A stretch of DNA of 7,806 nt from NCBI GenBank assembly GCA_029940235.1, contig JAOZRI010000097.1:1-7806 (forward strand), in the 5' to 3' direction. Positions 1 to 6,220 of the stretch are shown here, piece by piece (position 1 is the stretch's first letter; each line of letters opens with the position of its first letter). The DNA comes from Desulfobacula sp. Lineage in GTDB: Bacteria; Desulfobacterota; Desulfobacteria; Desulfobacterales; Desulfobacteraceae. Below the pieces are notes generated by a model that saw nothing but the letters and a program-made list of their open reading frames with translations, was not told where the DNA came from and did not search any database. The position numbers and the translations under genes were made by a program.

Positions 1-518
1 AGATAATAAAAAAGAGCAACAGCATATAAACTTCCACCCCCAATTAAAATGCCAAGTATTGCTTTTTTTATTGTCATTTCAGGTAAAAAATAAAATGAAG
101 ATGCAAATACAATAATTCCAGGAAGCGATATGACATCGGGAATGATTTGACGGTCAAAATCTATAAATGAAATTGTTATCAAGGTGCTGATAAAGACAAA
201 CCAGTAAAAAAAGGCTGGTGTAAATCCAAATTTTGCAAAAAGCAATAAAGCAAAGACTCCGGTTAATGCTTCAATTAAAGGATATCTTATGGATATTTTA
301 ATTTTACAGAATTTGCATCTGCCCATTAAAAAAATATAGCTTAAAATAGGAATATTTAAATAAAATGGAATAGCATTTTTGCAACTTGGGCAAAAGGATC
401 CCGGGAAAATAATGGATTTGCCTTCAGGGATTCTAAAAATACAAACATTTAAAAAACTTCCAATGCAGGAACCAAACACAAAAACGATCACTCCAGGAGA
501 TAAAATATAATCTATCAT
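1..518 (-). CDS. pilD: Prepilin peptidase / N-methyltransferase (A24 family), 3' end missing
   Basis: This integral inner-membrane enzyme cleaves the leader of type IV pilins or type II secretion pseudopilins and methylates the new N-terminus. About 172 codons are visible before the left edge. The N-terminal methyltransferase domain shows GSCIGSFLNVCIFRIP at residues 16-31 and the paired zinc-type cysteines CPSC (43-46) and CKFC (68-71), followed by ISIRYPLIEALTG. The first catalytic aspartate region is FIDFDRQIIPD (118-128). The second catalytic aspartate motif, near GxGD, must lie outside the window. The remainder is strongly hydrophobic, as expected for several transmembrane helices. The start is the ATG at 518-516; a GTG two codons upstream (524-522) follows an in-frame stop and is the only alternative. 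The ribosome-binding site is weak. It is transcribed divergently from lon. The family assignment is firm. Which pilus or secretion system it serves cannot be seen here. Confidence 0.93.
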   Translation of the reverse strand, partial: MIDYILSPGVIVFVFGSCIGSFLNVCIFRIPEGKSIIFPGSFCPSCKNAIPFYLNIPILSYIFLMGRCKFCKIKISIRYPLIEALTGVFALLLFAKFGFTPAFFYWFVFISTLITISFIDFDRQIIPDVISLPGIIVFASSFYFLPEMTIKKAILGILIGGGSLYAVALFYY

Positions 519-640
519 AAGCACTCACACTGTTATTTAATCTTCCGATCCTAAAAAAAAACTAAAAGGATATTGTAAAAGAGAAAATATGTTTTATTGT
601 AAAGTCATAAATATTAAAAAAAATGAGATTAATGTCAATC

Positions 641-680
641 ACTGAATGCAAAATTTAGAATAAAAATTTTTGTATTCAGT
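641..680. promoter_or_regulatory. Long imperfect inverted repeat upstream of lon (possible operator or leader hairpin)
   Basis: The left arm (641-656) reads ACTGAATGCAAAATTT. The reverse complement of the right arm (664-680) reads ACTGAATACAAAAATTT. The arms agree except for one substitution and one inserted A, around a 7-nt centre (657-663). The repeat ends 26 nt before the lon ATG and just upstream of its Shine-Dalgarno. A -10-like TAGAAT (656-661) lies in the centre, so a dimeric repressor bound here could block the lon promoter; that is inference. It does not match the CIRCE consensus, and the bases after it are not a T-run, so it is not a good terminator. Confidence 0.55.
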
Positions 681-696
681 TCTTTATATATGAATA

Positions 697-703
697 AAGG
701 AGA
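697..703 (+). promoter_or_regulatory. Strong Shine-Dalgarno of lon
   Basis: AAGGAGA sits 3 nt before the ATG at 707 (4 nt from the AGGAG core). It is the clearest ribosome-binding site in the left half of the window and fixes the lon start. Confidence 0.75.
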
Positions 704-706
704 AAC

Positions 707-3097
707 ATGGCTGAAGCAGATATTGATGATCTAATTGAAATTATTGAAAAAGAGAGCAACTTAGAGGATATTCCAACAATCCTTCCCATGATGCCGGTGA
801 GGGATGTTGTTGTGTTTACTGATATGCTGCTGCCTCTATTTGTCGGAAGAAAAAAATCCATTAGAGCAGTTGAAGAGAGTATTGAATATGATCGTTATAT
901 TTTTTTAAGTGTTCAAAAAGATTCTGACCTGGAAAGACCAACTGATAAAGATGTCTATACTGTTGGTACCATTGGCAGGATTCAAAAGATGATCAAATTG
1001 CCAGACGGCCGAATAAAGGCGCTTGTCCAGGGAATAGCCAAGGCCAGGGTATTGGAATATGTTAAAAAGAAACCATTTTTCAAAGTTGAACTTGAATTCT
1101 TAGAAGAGAATGATCCCAAAGAGCTCAATATTGAAGATGAAGCTTTAATGCGTAATGTTAAAGAAGCCAGCGAAAAATTGCTGGCACTTAAAGGTGATTT
1201 TTCAGGAGATGTGGGTGATTTGTTGTCCCATATTGAATCCATGGGTAAACTTGCTGATCTGGTTGCCTCTAATTTGAATTTAAAGGTTGAAGATGCACAG
1301 GTTCTACTTGAGATTACAGATTCAAAAAAACGCCTGAAAAAGGTGAATGATTTTCTGGCAAGAGAACTTGATCTTTCCACAGTTCAAGCCAAGATTCAGA
1401 CAAATGTCAGAGATGAAATTTCCAGAAACCAGAGAGACTTTTTTTTACGGGAACAAGTCAAGGCTATTCACAGGGAACTTGGTGATTCCGATGATAAAAT
1501 TGCGGAATTAAAAGAGTTTCGGAAAAAGATTAAAAAATGCAAGATGCCAAAGGATTGTGAAAAAGAAGCTCAAAAACAGGTAAAACGCCTTGAACAGATG
1601 CATTCTGACTCTTCTGAAGCTTCGGTTATCCGAACATATCTTGATTGTATTGTGGAGTTACCATGGACAAAATCAACAAAAGATTTCCTTGATATACCAA
1701 AGTCACAAAAAGTTCTTGATGAGAATCATCTTGGTCTAAATAAAGTTAAAGAGAGAATTCTTGAATATTTAAGTGTAAGAAAATTAAATCCTAAAAAAAA
1801 AGGCCAGATCATCTGTTTTGTGGGACCTCCAGGTGTTGGAAAAACTTCTCTTGGCCAGGCAATTGCCAAAGCCATGAAACGAAAATTTCACAGGCTTTCC
1901 TTGGGTGGTATTAGAGATGAAGCTGAAATTAGAGGGCATAGAAGAACCTATATCGGTTCCATGCCCGGTAGAATCTTACAGGGGTTGCGGCAATGCAATA
2001 CAAATAATCCTGTATTTATGCTCGATGAAATTGATAAACTTGGAAATGATTTTAGAGGAGATCCCTCTTCAGCTCTTCTTGAAGCCCTTGACCCAGAACA
2101 GAATTTTGCATTTTCTGATCATTTTTTGAATATGCCCTTTGATCTCTCCAATGTGCTTTTTATTCTTACTGCAAATGTTTCCGATACAATTCCTTCTGCT
2201 CTATTGGATAGAATGGAAATAATCAGGATCACAGGTTATACAAGGCAGGAGAAAAAACAGATTGCTAAAACACATCTCATGCCGAGAAAACTTAGAGATA
2301 ACGGGCTTATCAGAAGGTCTATCCATGTGAGCCCAGGCGCAATGGAATCAATTATTGCTGACTATACTCTGGAAGCTGGTGTAAGAGGGCTTGAAAGAAA
2401 CCTTGATACTATCTGTAGAAAGATAGCAAGGAAAATTGCAGAGGGTAAAAAGGGGAAATTTTCAATAACCAAGCAGAATCTTACAAAATATCTTGGGCCG
2501 CCGCAATATATTTCAGAGCTTGATCAGGAGGAGAGTCAGGTTGGTCTTGCAACGGGTCTTGCATGGACTGAAGTAGGAGGGGAACAACTCTATATTGAAG
2601 TATCTCTTTATCAGGGAAAAGGCGAATTGCTTGTCACAGGTCAGATTGGTGATGTAATGCAGGAATCTGCAAGAGCTGCCCTTACATATACAAAATCCCA
2701 TGCTGATGCACTTGGCATTAAGAAAGATGATCTTGATAATAATGATATTCATATCCATGTGCCGGCAGGGGCTATTCCAAAGGATGGACCGTCTGCTGGG
2801 ATCGCCATTGCAACAGCATTGGTTTCAGCTTTTACTAATCAAAAGATTAATAATAAAGTGGGGATGACAGGTGAAATCTCTTTACGGGGTAGAGTACTGC
2901 CCATTGGCGGTCTTAAAGAAAAAGCCCTGGGAGCCTTGCGGGCAGGCATTGAACACATAATAATTCCTGAAAAAAACAGAAAAGATCTTTATGATATGCC
3001 AAAAGTACTTAAGAGAAAAATTAAATTTACCTGTGTGAAGGATATTAAACAGGTTTTAGAGATTGCCATGGAAGGCAAGGTCGGAAAAAAAGGTTGA
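707..3097 (+). CDS. lon: ATP-dependent serine protease Lon (LonA type)
   Basis: This cytosolic hexameric AAA+ protease degrades misfolded and regulatory proteins. At 796 residues it is close to the usual bacterial LonA length (E. coli 784). The N-terminal substrate-binding LON domain begins near residue 26 (LPMMPVRDVVVF) and leads into a charged, probably coiled-coil stretch to about residue 310. The AAA+ module carries Walker A GPPGVGKT (373-380) and Walker B LDEID (439-443), followed by the sensor and arginine-rich region ending in LEAGVRGLERNLDTICRK. The protease domain has DGPSAG with catalytic Ser696 and GGLKEK with catalytic Lys739. Their 43-residue spacing equals that of Ser679 and Lys722 in E. 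coli Lon. The ATG at 707 follows a strong Shine-Dalgarno. The stop overlaps the first possible tsaB start by 3 bases within TTGA, suggesting co-transcription. The inverted repeat at 641-680 may regulate it. No frame damage is visible. Confidence 0.98.
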   Translation: MAEADIDDLIEIIEKESNLEDIPTILPMMPVRDVVVFTDMLLPLFVGRKKSIRAVEESIEYDRYIFLSVQKDSDLERPTDKDVYTVGTIGRIQKMIKLPDGRIKALVQGIAKARVLEYVKKKPFFKVELEFLEENDPKELNIEDEALMRNVKEASEKLLALKGDFSGDVGDLLSHIESMGKLADLVASNLNLKVEDAQVLLEITDSKKRLKKVNDFLARELDLSTVQAKIQTNVRDEISRNQRDFFLREQVKAIHRELGDSDDKIAELKEFRKKIKKCKMPKDCEKEAQKQVKRLEQMHSDSSEASVIRTYLDCIVELPWTKSTKDFLDIPKSQKVLDENHLGLNKVKERILEYLSVRKLNPKKKGQIICFVGPPGVGKTSLGQAIAKAMKRKFHRLSLGGIRDEAEIRGHRRTYIGSMPGRILQGLRQCNTNNPVFMLDEIDKLGNDFRGDPSSALLEALDPEQNFAFSDHFLNMPFDLSNVLFILTANVSDTIPSALLDRMEIIRITGYTRQEKKQIAKTHLMPRKLRDNGLIRRSIHVSPGAMESIIADYTLEAGVRGLERNLDTICRKIARKIAEGKKGKFSITKQNLTKYLGPPQYISELDQEESQVGLATGLAWTEVGGEQLYIEVSLYQGKGELLVTGQIGDVMQESARAALTYTKSHADALGIKKDDLDNNDIHIHVPAGAIPKDGPSAGIAIATALVSAFTNQKINNKVGMTGEISLRGRVLPIGGLKEKALGALRAGIEHIIIPEKNRKDLYDMPKVLKRKIKFTCVKDIKQVLEIAMEGKVGKKG

Positions 3098-3789
3098 TCA
3101 AATTGAAACTTCTTTGCCTTAGTACAGCAGAACAGGGATGCAGCCTTGCAATTGTTGATGGCAGCGATCTTGTATGTGAAGAGTTCTGGACAAACAGATT
3201 AACACATTCCAAACGTATTTTAAAAATGATTGAGCATATGCTGGACAAAAGAGCGTGCATGGAACTTGATGATATTGATGGTTTTATTGCTGCAAAAGGT
3301 CCCGGCAGTTTTACTGGGCTTCGCATTGGTATCAGCGTAATAAAAGGAATGGCACAGGCTCTTGATAAACCAGTAGCAGGAGTTTCAAGCCTTGATGGAA
3401 TTGCATTTAGATTTCAATACAGCTCAAGCCCGGTCTGTATTATGATGGATGCCAGAAGAGATGAAGTCTATTATGCTCTTTATGAATTTAAGCAGGGAAG
3501 GTTAGTCTCAAAATCCAGTGAAATGGTTGCAAGCCCTGAAAAAGCCATTGCAATGACAAAGAGTACAACCCTGTTTGCAGGTTCTGGTTCAAAGGTTTAT
3601 AAAAGTATTATTGAACAAAAAGCTGACAACCCGATCATTGCCCATGATTTTCAAGACCATATCAGTGCCGTTGCAATGATTCAATCTTTGAATATAAAAG
3701 ATAGCTTTTTATATGATTGTGATACCATTCTTACTCCAAGCTACATAAGAAAATCAGATGCCCAGTTGCAGTTTGGCACAAAGAAATAA
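3094..3789 (+). CDS. tsaB: tRNA threonylcarbamoyladenosine biosynthesis protein TsaB
   Basis: TsaB is the non-catalytic ASKHA-fold partner of TsaD and TsaE in the cytosolic complex that makes t6A37 in ANN-decoding tRNAs. The family signature GPGSFTGLRIG lies at residues 69-79, preceded by FIAAK and followed by KGMAQALDKPVAGVSSLDGIA. The length of 231 residues equals that of E. coli TsaB. The start is uncertain. TTG at 3094 overlaps the lon stop (TTGA). TTG at 3103, preceded by AGG at 3091-3093, would give MKLLCLSTAE, which fits the usual family N-terminus (M-K-I-L-x-x-D-T-x-T) better. No ATG is available. The usual Asp of the N-terminal DTST motif is Ser here (LSTAE), tolerable in a subunit that does not need catalysis. 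It is most likely co-transcribed and translationally coupled with lon. Confidence 0.94.
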   Translation: MIKLKLLCLSTAEQGCSLAIVDGSDLVCEEFWTNRLTHSKRILKMIEHMLDKRACMELDDIDGFIAAKGPGSFTGLRIGISVIKGMAQALDKPVAGVSSLDGIAFRFQYSSSPVCIMMDARRDEVYYALYEFKQGRLVSKSSEMVASPEKAIAMTKSTTLFAGSGSKVYKSIIEQKADNPIIAHDFQDHISAVAMIQSLNIKDSFLYDCDTILTPSYIRKSDAQLQFGTKK

Positions 3790-3806
3790 GGTAAAAAACA
3801 AGTATA

Positions 3807-3836
3807 TTGACAAAAGGGTGAGTTTTTTGCTATTAT
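3807..3836 (+). promoter_or_regulatory. Sigma70-type promoter of psd
   Basis: A perfect -35 TTGACA (3807-3812) and a -10 TATTAT (3831-3836, 5/6) are separated by 18 bp. TG at 3828-3829 plus one base precedes the -10, giving an extended -10 element. Transcription would start near 3843, leaving a leader of roughly 27 nt before the psd ATG. It lies in the 80-bp gap after tsaB and makes psd a separate transcription unit. It is the best promoter match in the window. Confidence 0.78.
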
Positions 3837-3869
3837 ACTCGGACTTTATAGTTTAAAAAGTTAAAAAAT

Positions 3870-4532
3870 ATGGATAATACAAAATGGCCAGCAAGGGCAA
3901 ACTTGCCTGTTGCACAACCCGGCCTGATATTTATTTTTATAACCATCCTCTTTACCGGGATGCTTTTTTATTTTGGGTGGAGTTTTCCTGCCTGGATATT
4001 TGTGGTTGTTACTGGATTTGTCTGCTGGTTTTTTAGAGATCCTGACCGTGATATCCCTCAAGATGCAAAAAGTCTTATTTCTCCTGCTGACGGAAAAGTA
4101 ATTGTTATTGAAAAATTAGAAAAATGTGAATATTTATCTGGCCCATGTATCAAGGTAAGTATTTTCATGAATGTGTTTAATGTTCATGTGAATCGAGCCC
4201 CTTTTAATGGCGTGGTACAAAAAGTATTGTATAATCCAGGTAAGTTTATGAATGCATCCTTTGACAAGGCTTCCATTCATAATGAGCGTAATGCATTGAT
4301 TATTCAAACAGAGAACGGTACAAATTTTGCCGTGGTTCAAATAGCAGGACTTATTGCCAGGAGAATAGTCAATTGTGTACAACAGGGTGAAGAACTCAAA
4401 AAAGGTGACAGATATGGAATGATCCGCTTTGGGTCGCGACTTGATCTCTACTTGCCCCTTGATTTTGATGTTGCTGTAAATATTGGTGAGAAAACCCAGG
4501 CAGGTTCAACCATAATAGGGTATATGAAATAG
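3870..4532 (+). CDS. psd: Phosphatidylserine decarboxylase, short PSD-A type (proenzyme)
   Basis: The enzyme decarboxylates phosphatidylserine to phosphatidylethanolamine at the inner membrane, using a pyruvoyl group made by self-cleavage. Its 220 residues match the short PSD-A subfamily. Residues about 17-55 form a hydrophobic anchor, probably two closely spaced membrane segments. Conserved blocks follow: SPADGKV with Asp74, FNVHVNRAP with His106, and IVQIAGLIARRIV in near-canonical form. The processing site RFGSRLDLYLP has Gly188-Ser189; Ser189 would become the pyruvoyl group. Asp74, His106 and Ser189 appear to correspond to the autoprocessing triad described for E. coli Psd. The ATG at 3870 is the only usable start, because an in-frame TAG lies at 3849-3851. 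The sequence before it has almost no Shine-Dalgarno, in contrast to its strong promoter. The frequent partner pssA is not adjacent. Confidence 0.95.
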   Translation: MDNTKWPARANLPVAQPGLIFIFITILFTGMLFYFGWSFPAWIFVVVTGFVCWFFRDPDRDIPQDAKSLISPADGKVIVIEKLEKCEYLSGPCIKVSIFMNVFNVHVNRAPFNGVVQKVLYNPGKFMNASFDKASIHNERNALIIQTENGTNFAVVQIAGLIARRIVNCVQQGEELKKGDRYGMIRFGSRLDLYLPLDFDVAVNIGEKTQAGSTIIGYMK

Positions 4533-4740
4533 AGGATGGGTAAAAGGGGATGTTATTCAAAGGTCTCGTTATATCAGGGTCTGTATTATTGATGGCCGAG
4601 TATCACTCTTAAAATCATGGCAGAGAAGCCCATGTTGATAATTAGATTTGAGTCGTGGGGTGTGGTGAGTTTTGAGGAATATAATTTAATAGCAGTTAAG
4701 TGGATTTAAGAAAAAACAATTAAACGGAGCAGAATATAAG
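4533..4740 (+). other. Intergenic spacer between psd and greA
   Basis: These 208 bp contain no supportable gene. The longest plus-strand reading near the start (ATG at 4536) runs only 18 codons. An imperfect stem, ATGGC/GCCCAT with one bulged base and loop AGAGAA, lies at about 4616-4634. A perfect TATAAT is at 4680-4685. A weak GGAG (4726-4729) lies 11 nt before the greA TTG. I see no clear rho-independent terminator for psd, so psd and greA might be partly co-transcribed. Confidence 0.5.
4680..4685 (+). promoter_or_regulatory. Possible -10 box for the greA-rpoZ-ttcA-folE2 cluster
   Basis: TATAAT matches the -10 consensus exactly, 55 bp before the greA TTG. No good -35 lies 16-18 bp upstream (the region reads GGGGTG), and there is no TGn extension. 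It is therefore only a candidate in an AT-rich stretch. Confidence 0.3.
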
Positions 4741-5208
4741 TTGGAACAAATACCTATTACAAAACAAGGTTATGCAGCCTTAAAAAAAAAACTTGAAAGA
4801 TTAAAAACCGTTGAACGTCCTGAGAATATCAAGGCCATTGAAACAGCAAGAGCCCATGGTGATTTATCTGAAAATGCAGAATATCATGCAGCAAAAGAGA
4901 GACAATCCTTTCTTGAAGGCAAAATTGGTGAAATAGGTTATAAACTTGGTAATGCAAGGGTTATTGATCCTGCAACAGTACCAAAGGATTGTGTAAGATT
5001 TGCAAACACAGTTCTTGTGGAAAATTTAGATTCACAAGAAGAGATAGAATATATGCTTGTTGGTCAGGATGAAGCAGATATCAAGAAGGGGAAAATTTCA
5101 GTGTCTTCACCTCTCGGTAGTGCATTGATCGGCAAGGAACCAGGAGAAGAGGCCATAGTGCAGGCTCCAGGTGGAAAAAGAATTTACGAGATAATAGATA
5201 TTTTATAG
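4741..5208 (+). CDS. greA: Transcription elongation factor GreA
   Basis: GreA enters the secondary channel of backtracked RNA polymerase and stimulates cleavage of the extruded RNA 3' end, rescuing stalled complexes. Its 155 residues are near the usual 158. The N-terminal coiled coil (about residues 8-75) has the signature AHGDLSENAEYHAAK. Asp41 and Glu44 at the tip fall at the same positions as the catalytic pair in E. coli GreA. The C-terminal FKBP-like domain contains VGQDEADIKKGKISVSSPLG and ends IYEIIDIL. The start is TTG at 4741, giving MEQIPITKQGYAALKKKLE, which aligns with the E. coli N-terminus. GGAG at 4726-4729 is rather far away (11 nt). It is followed by rpoZ after 32 nt on the same strand, placing two RNA-polymerase-associated proteins together. 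Confidence 0.97.
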   Translation: MEQIPITKQGYAALKKKLERLKTVERPENIKAIETARAHGDLSENAEYHAAKERQSFLEGKIGEIGYKLGNARVIDPATVPKDCVRFANTVLVENLDSQEEIEYMLVGQDEADIKKGKISVSSPLGSALIGKEPGEEAIVQAPGGKRIYEIIDIL

Positions 5209-5227
5209 AATTTGATAGAGATATTGG

Positions 5228-5232
5228 GGAGG
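5228..5232 (+). promoter_or_regulatory. Shine-Dalgarno that fixes the rpoZ TTG start
   Basis: GGAGG, within GGGGAGG, lies 8 nt before the TTG at 5241. It supports initiation at TTG rather than at a later codon. Confidence 0.75.
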
Positions 5233-5240
5233 AAAAAGTT

Positions 5241-5447
5241 TTGGCAAGAGTTACAATTGAAGATTGTTTGAAAAATGTGGATAATAGATTCAACCTTGTT
5301 CACCTGGCAGCCAAAAGAGTCAGACAGGTTAGAGAAGGTGCAGATCTATTGGTGAAATCATCCAAGAATGAAGATGTTGTGACAGTTTTAAGAGAAATTG
5401 CTGCAGGCAGAATCGTTGCAAAAAAGGGTGAAGAGCTAGAAGATTAA
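5241..5447 (+). CDS. rpoZ: DNA-directed RNA polymerase omega subunit
   Basis: Omega is the small subunit that clamps the beta-prime C-terminus and assists polymerase assembly; in many proteobacteria it also contributes to a ppGpp site. The 68-residue protein starts MARVTIEDCLKNVDNRFNLV, a typical omega N-terminus. It continues with LAAKRVRQVREGADLLV, the family's helical core, and then the VTVLREIAAGRI block. It is shorter than E. coli omega (91 residues), lacking the variable C-terminal tail, which is common in this family. TTG at 5241 is the start and is supported by a strong GGAGG. It sits 32 nt after greA and 32 nt before ttcA, consistent with one operon. Confidence 0.95.
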   Translation: MARVTIEDCLKNVDNRFNLVHLAAKRVRQVREGADLLVKSSKNEDVVTVLREIAAGRIVAKKGEELED

Positions 5448-5479
5448 CAGAGTTGTGTGAAAAATATAAGAGTTAGAAA

Positions 5480-6220
5480 TTGGGTGTGAAAACCAGTCTT
5501 AAAAAACGAGTAGATCACTTTGTTGGCAAAGCTATTCATGACTGGAACATGATCCTTGAAAACGATCGGGTGCTTGTGGGACTGTCCGGAGGTAAAGACA
5601 GTCAGACATTGTTAAAGATTTTATTTGCTTTACAGAAAAAAGCACCGGTTAAATTTGAAATTTTACCTGTACATATTGATGCCGGGTTTAAAGGCTCTTT
5701 TGCAAAAGAACTTGAGACTTATATCAAAAATAATTATGGCAGGATACAAATTGAATATAAAGAGTATGGAGTGCTTGCCCATTCCCAGGAGAACAGGGAA
5801 AATCCATGTTTTTTGTGTTCCCAGCTCAGAAGAAAAAGGCTTTTTGAAATAGCAAAAGAGCTGGGGTGTAAAAAAATAGCTCTGGGTCATAATAAAGATG
5901 ACTTAATTGAGACTCTATTTATTAACATGTGCTATTCAGGCAAGATTGGGACAATGAAACCCAGGCAGTCTTTTTTTAAGGGAGCTCTTGATATCATCAG
6001 ACCGTTGGCGTATGTTGAAAAACAGGATATTATACGGTTCTGCCAATTATTTGAAGTGCCGGAGTTTAAAAACAATTGTCCCAGTGCAGACAGAACAAAA
6101 CGAAGTGAGATAAGAAATTTACTAGAAACACTTTATAAATGCAATAAACATATAAAAGGCAATATATTCAGATCAATGAGTAATATTGCAACAGATTATC
6201 TTTTAGACATAAAAAAATGA
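5480..6220 (+). CDS. ttcA: TtcA-family PP-loop tRNA 2-thiolation protein
   Basis: This is probably the iron-sulfur enzyme that adenylates and thiolates C32 of certain tRNAs (s2C32). The N-terminus has AIHDWNMILENDRVLVGL, then the PP-loop ATP site SGGKDS (36-41). Cys110 and Cys113 lie in PCFLCSQLRR, followed by the LGHNKDDLIETLFINM block and a third cysteine, Cys200, in FKNNCPSADR. Three cysteines at these places fit the [4Fe-4S] ligands of E. coli TtcA (Cys122, Cys125, Cys222). The extra zinc-finger cysteines of TtuA are absent. At 246 residues it is shorter than E. coli TtcA (311), and the C-terminal PCNLC motif is reduced to one cysteine. The TTG at 5480 follows AAGAG by 7 nt; GTG at 5486 is a less well placed alternative. 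It overlaps folE2 by 4 nt (ATGA). The exact target base is inferred from family. Confidence 0.88.
   Translation: MGVKTSLKKRVDHFVGKAIHDWNMILENDRVLVGLSGGKDSQTLLKILFALQKKAPVKFEILPVHIDAGFKGSFAKELETYIKNNYGRIQIEYKEYGVLAHSQENRENPCFLCSQLRRKRLFEIAKELGCKKIALGHNKDDLIETLFINMCYSGKIGTMKPRQSFFKGALDIIRPLAYVEKQDIIRFCQLFEVPEFKNNCPSADRTKRSEIRNLLETLYKCNKHIKGNIFRSMSNIATDYLLDIKK

Larger units (their letters stand above)
519..706. other. Divergent intergenic region between pilD and lon
   Basis: This 188-bp, very AT-rich spacer must carry the promoters of both divergent genes. I see no convincing -35/-10 pair on either strand. TATTGTAAA occurs twice (571-579 and 595-603). TAGAAT at 656-661 is a 5/6 match to a -10 box but lacks a matching -35. 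The distinctive element is the inverted repeat at 641-680, listed separately. No tRNA or small ORF is supported. Confidence 0.6.

Noticed and set aside
521..540. GCACTC resembling a CIRCE half-site (TTAGCACTC) next to the pilD start
   Set aside because: The matching GAGTGCTAA half is absent at the required 9-bp spacing, and it lies at pilD rather than at a chaperone gene.
982..1380. 132-codon open frame on the minus strand inside lon
   Set aside because: Lon coding is certain here from its domain motifs. The antisense peptide is Ser-rich low-complexity, as expected from the complement of Lys/Glu/Asp-rich codons, and has no recognisable domain.
1905..2129. 74-codon plus-strand frame inside the Lon AAA+ domain
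   Set aside because: It overlaps the Walker B region of lon in another frame and has no family resemblance; it is a shadow of the real gene.
3793..3828. AAAAAAC...GTTTTTT inverted repeat around the psd -35 box
   Set aside because: Homopolymer arms 22 bp apart in AT-rich DNA are expected by chance, and the arms carry almost no specific information.
4536..4592. 18-codon ORF after psd
   Set aside because: Too short, no ribosome-binding site and no recognisable peptide.
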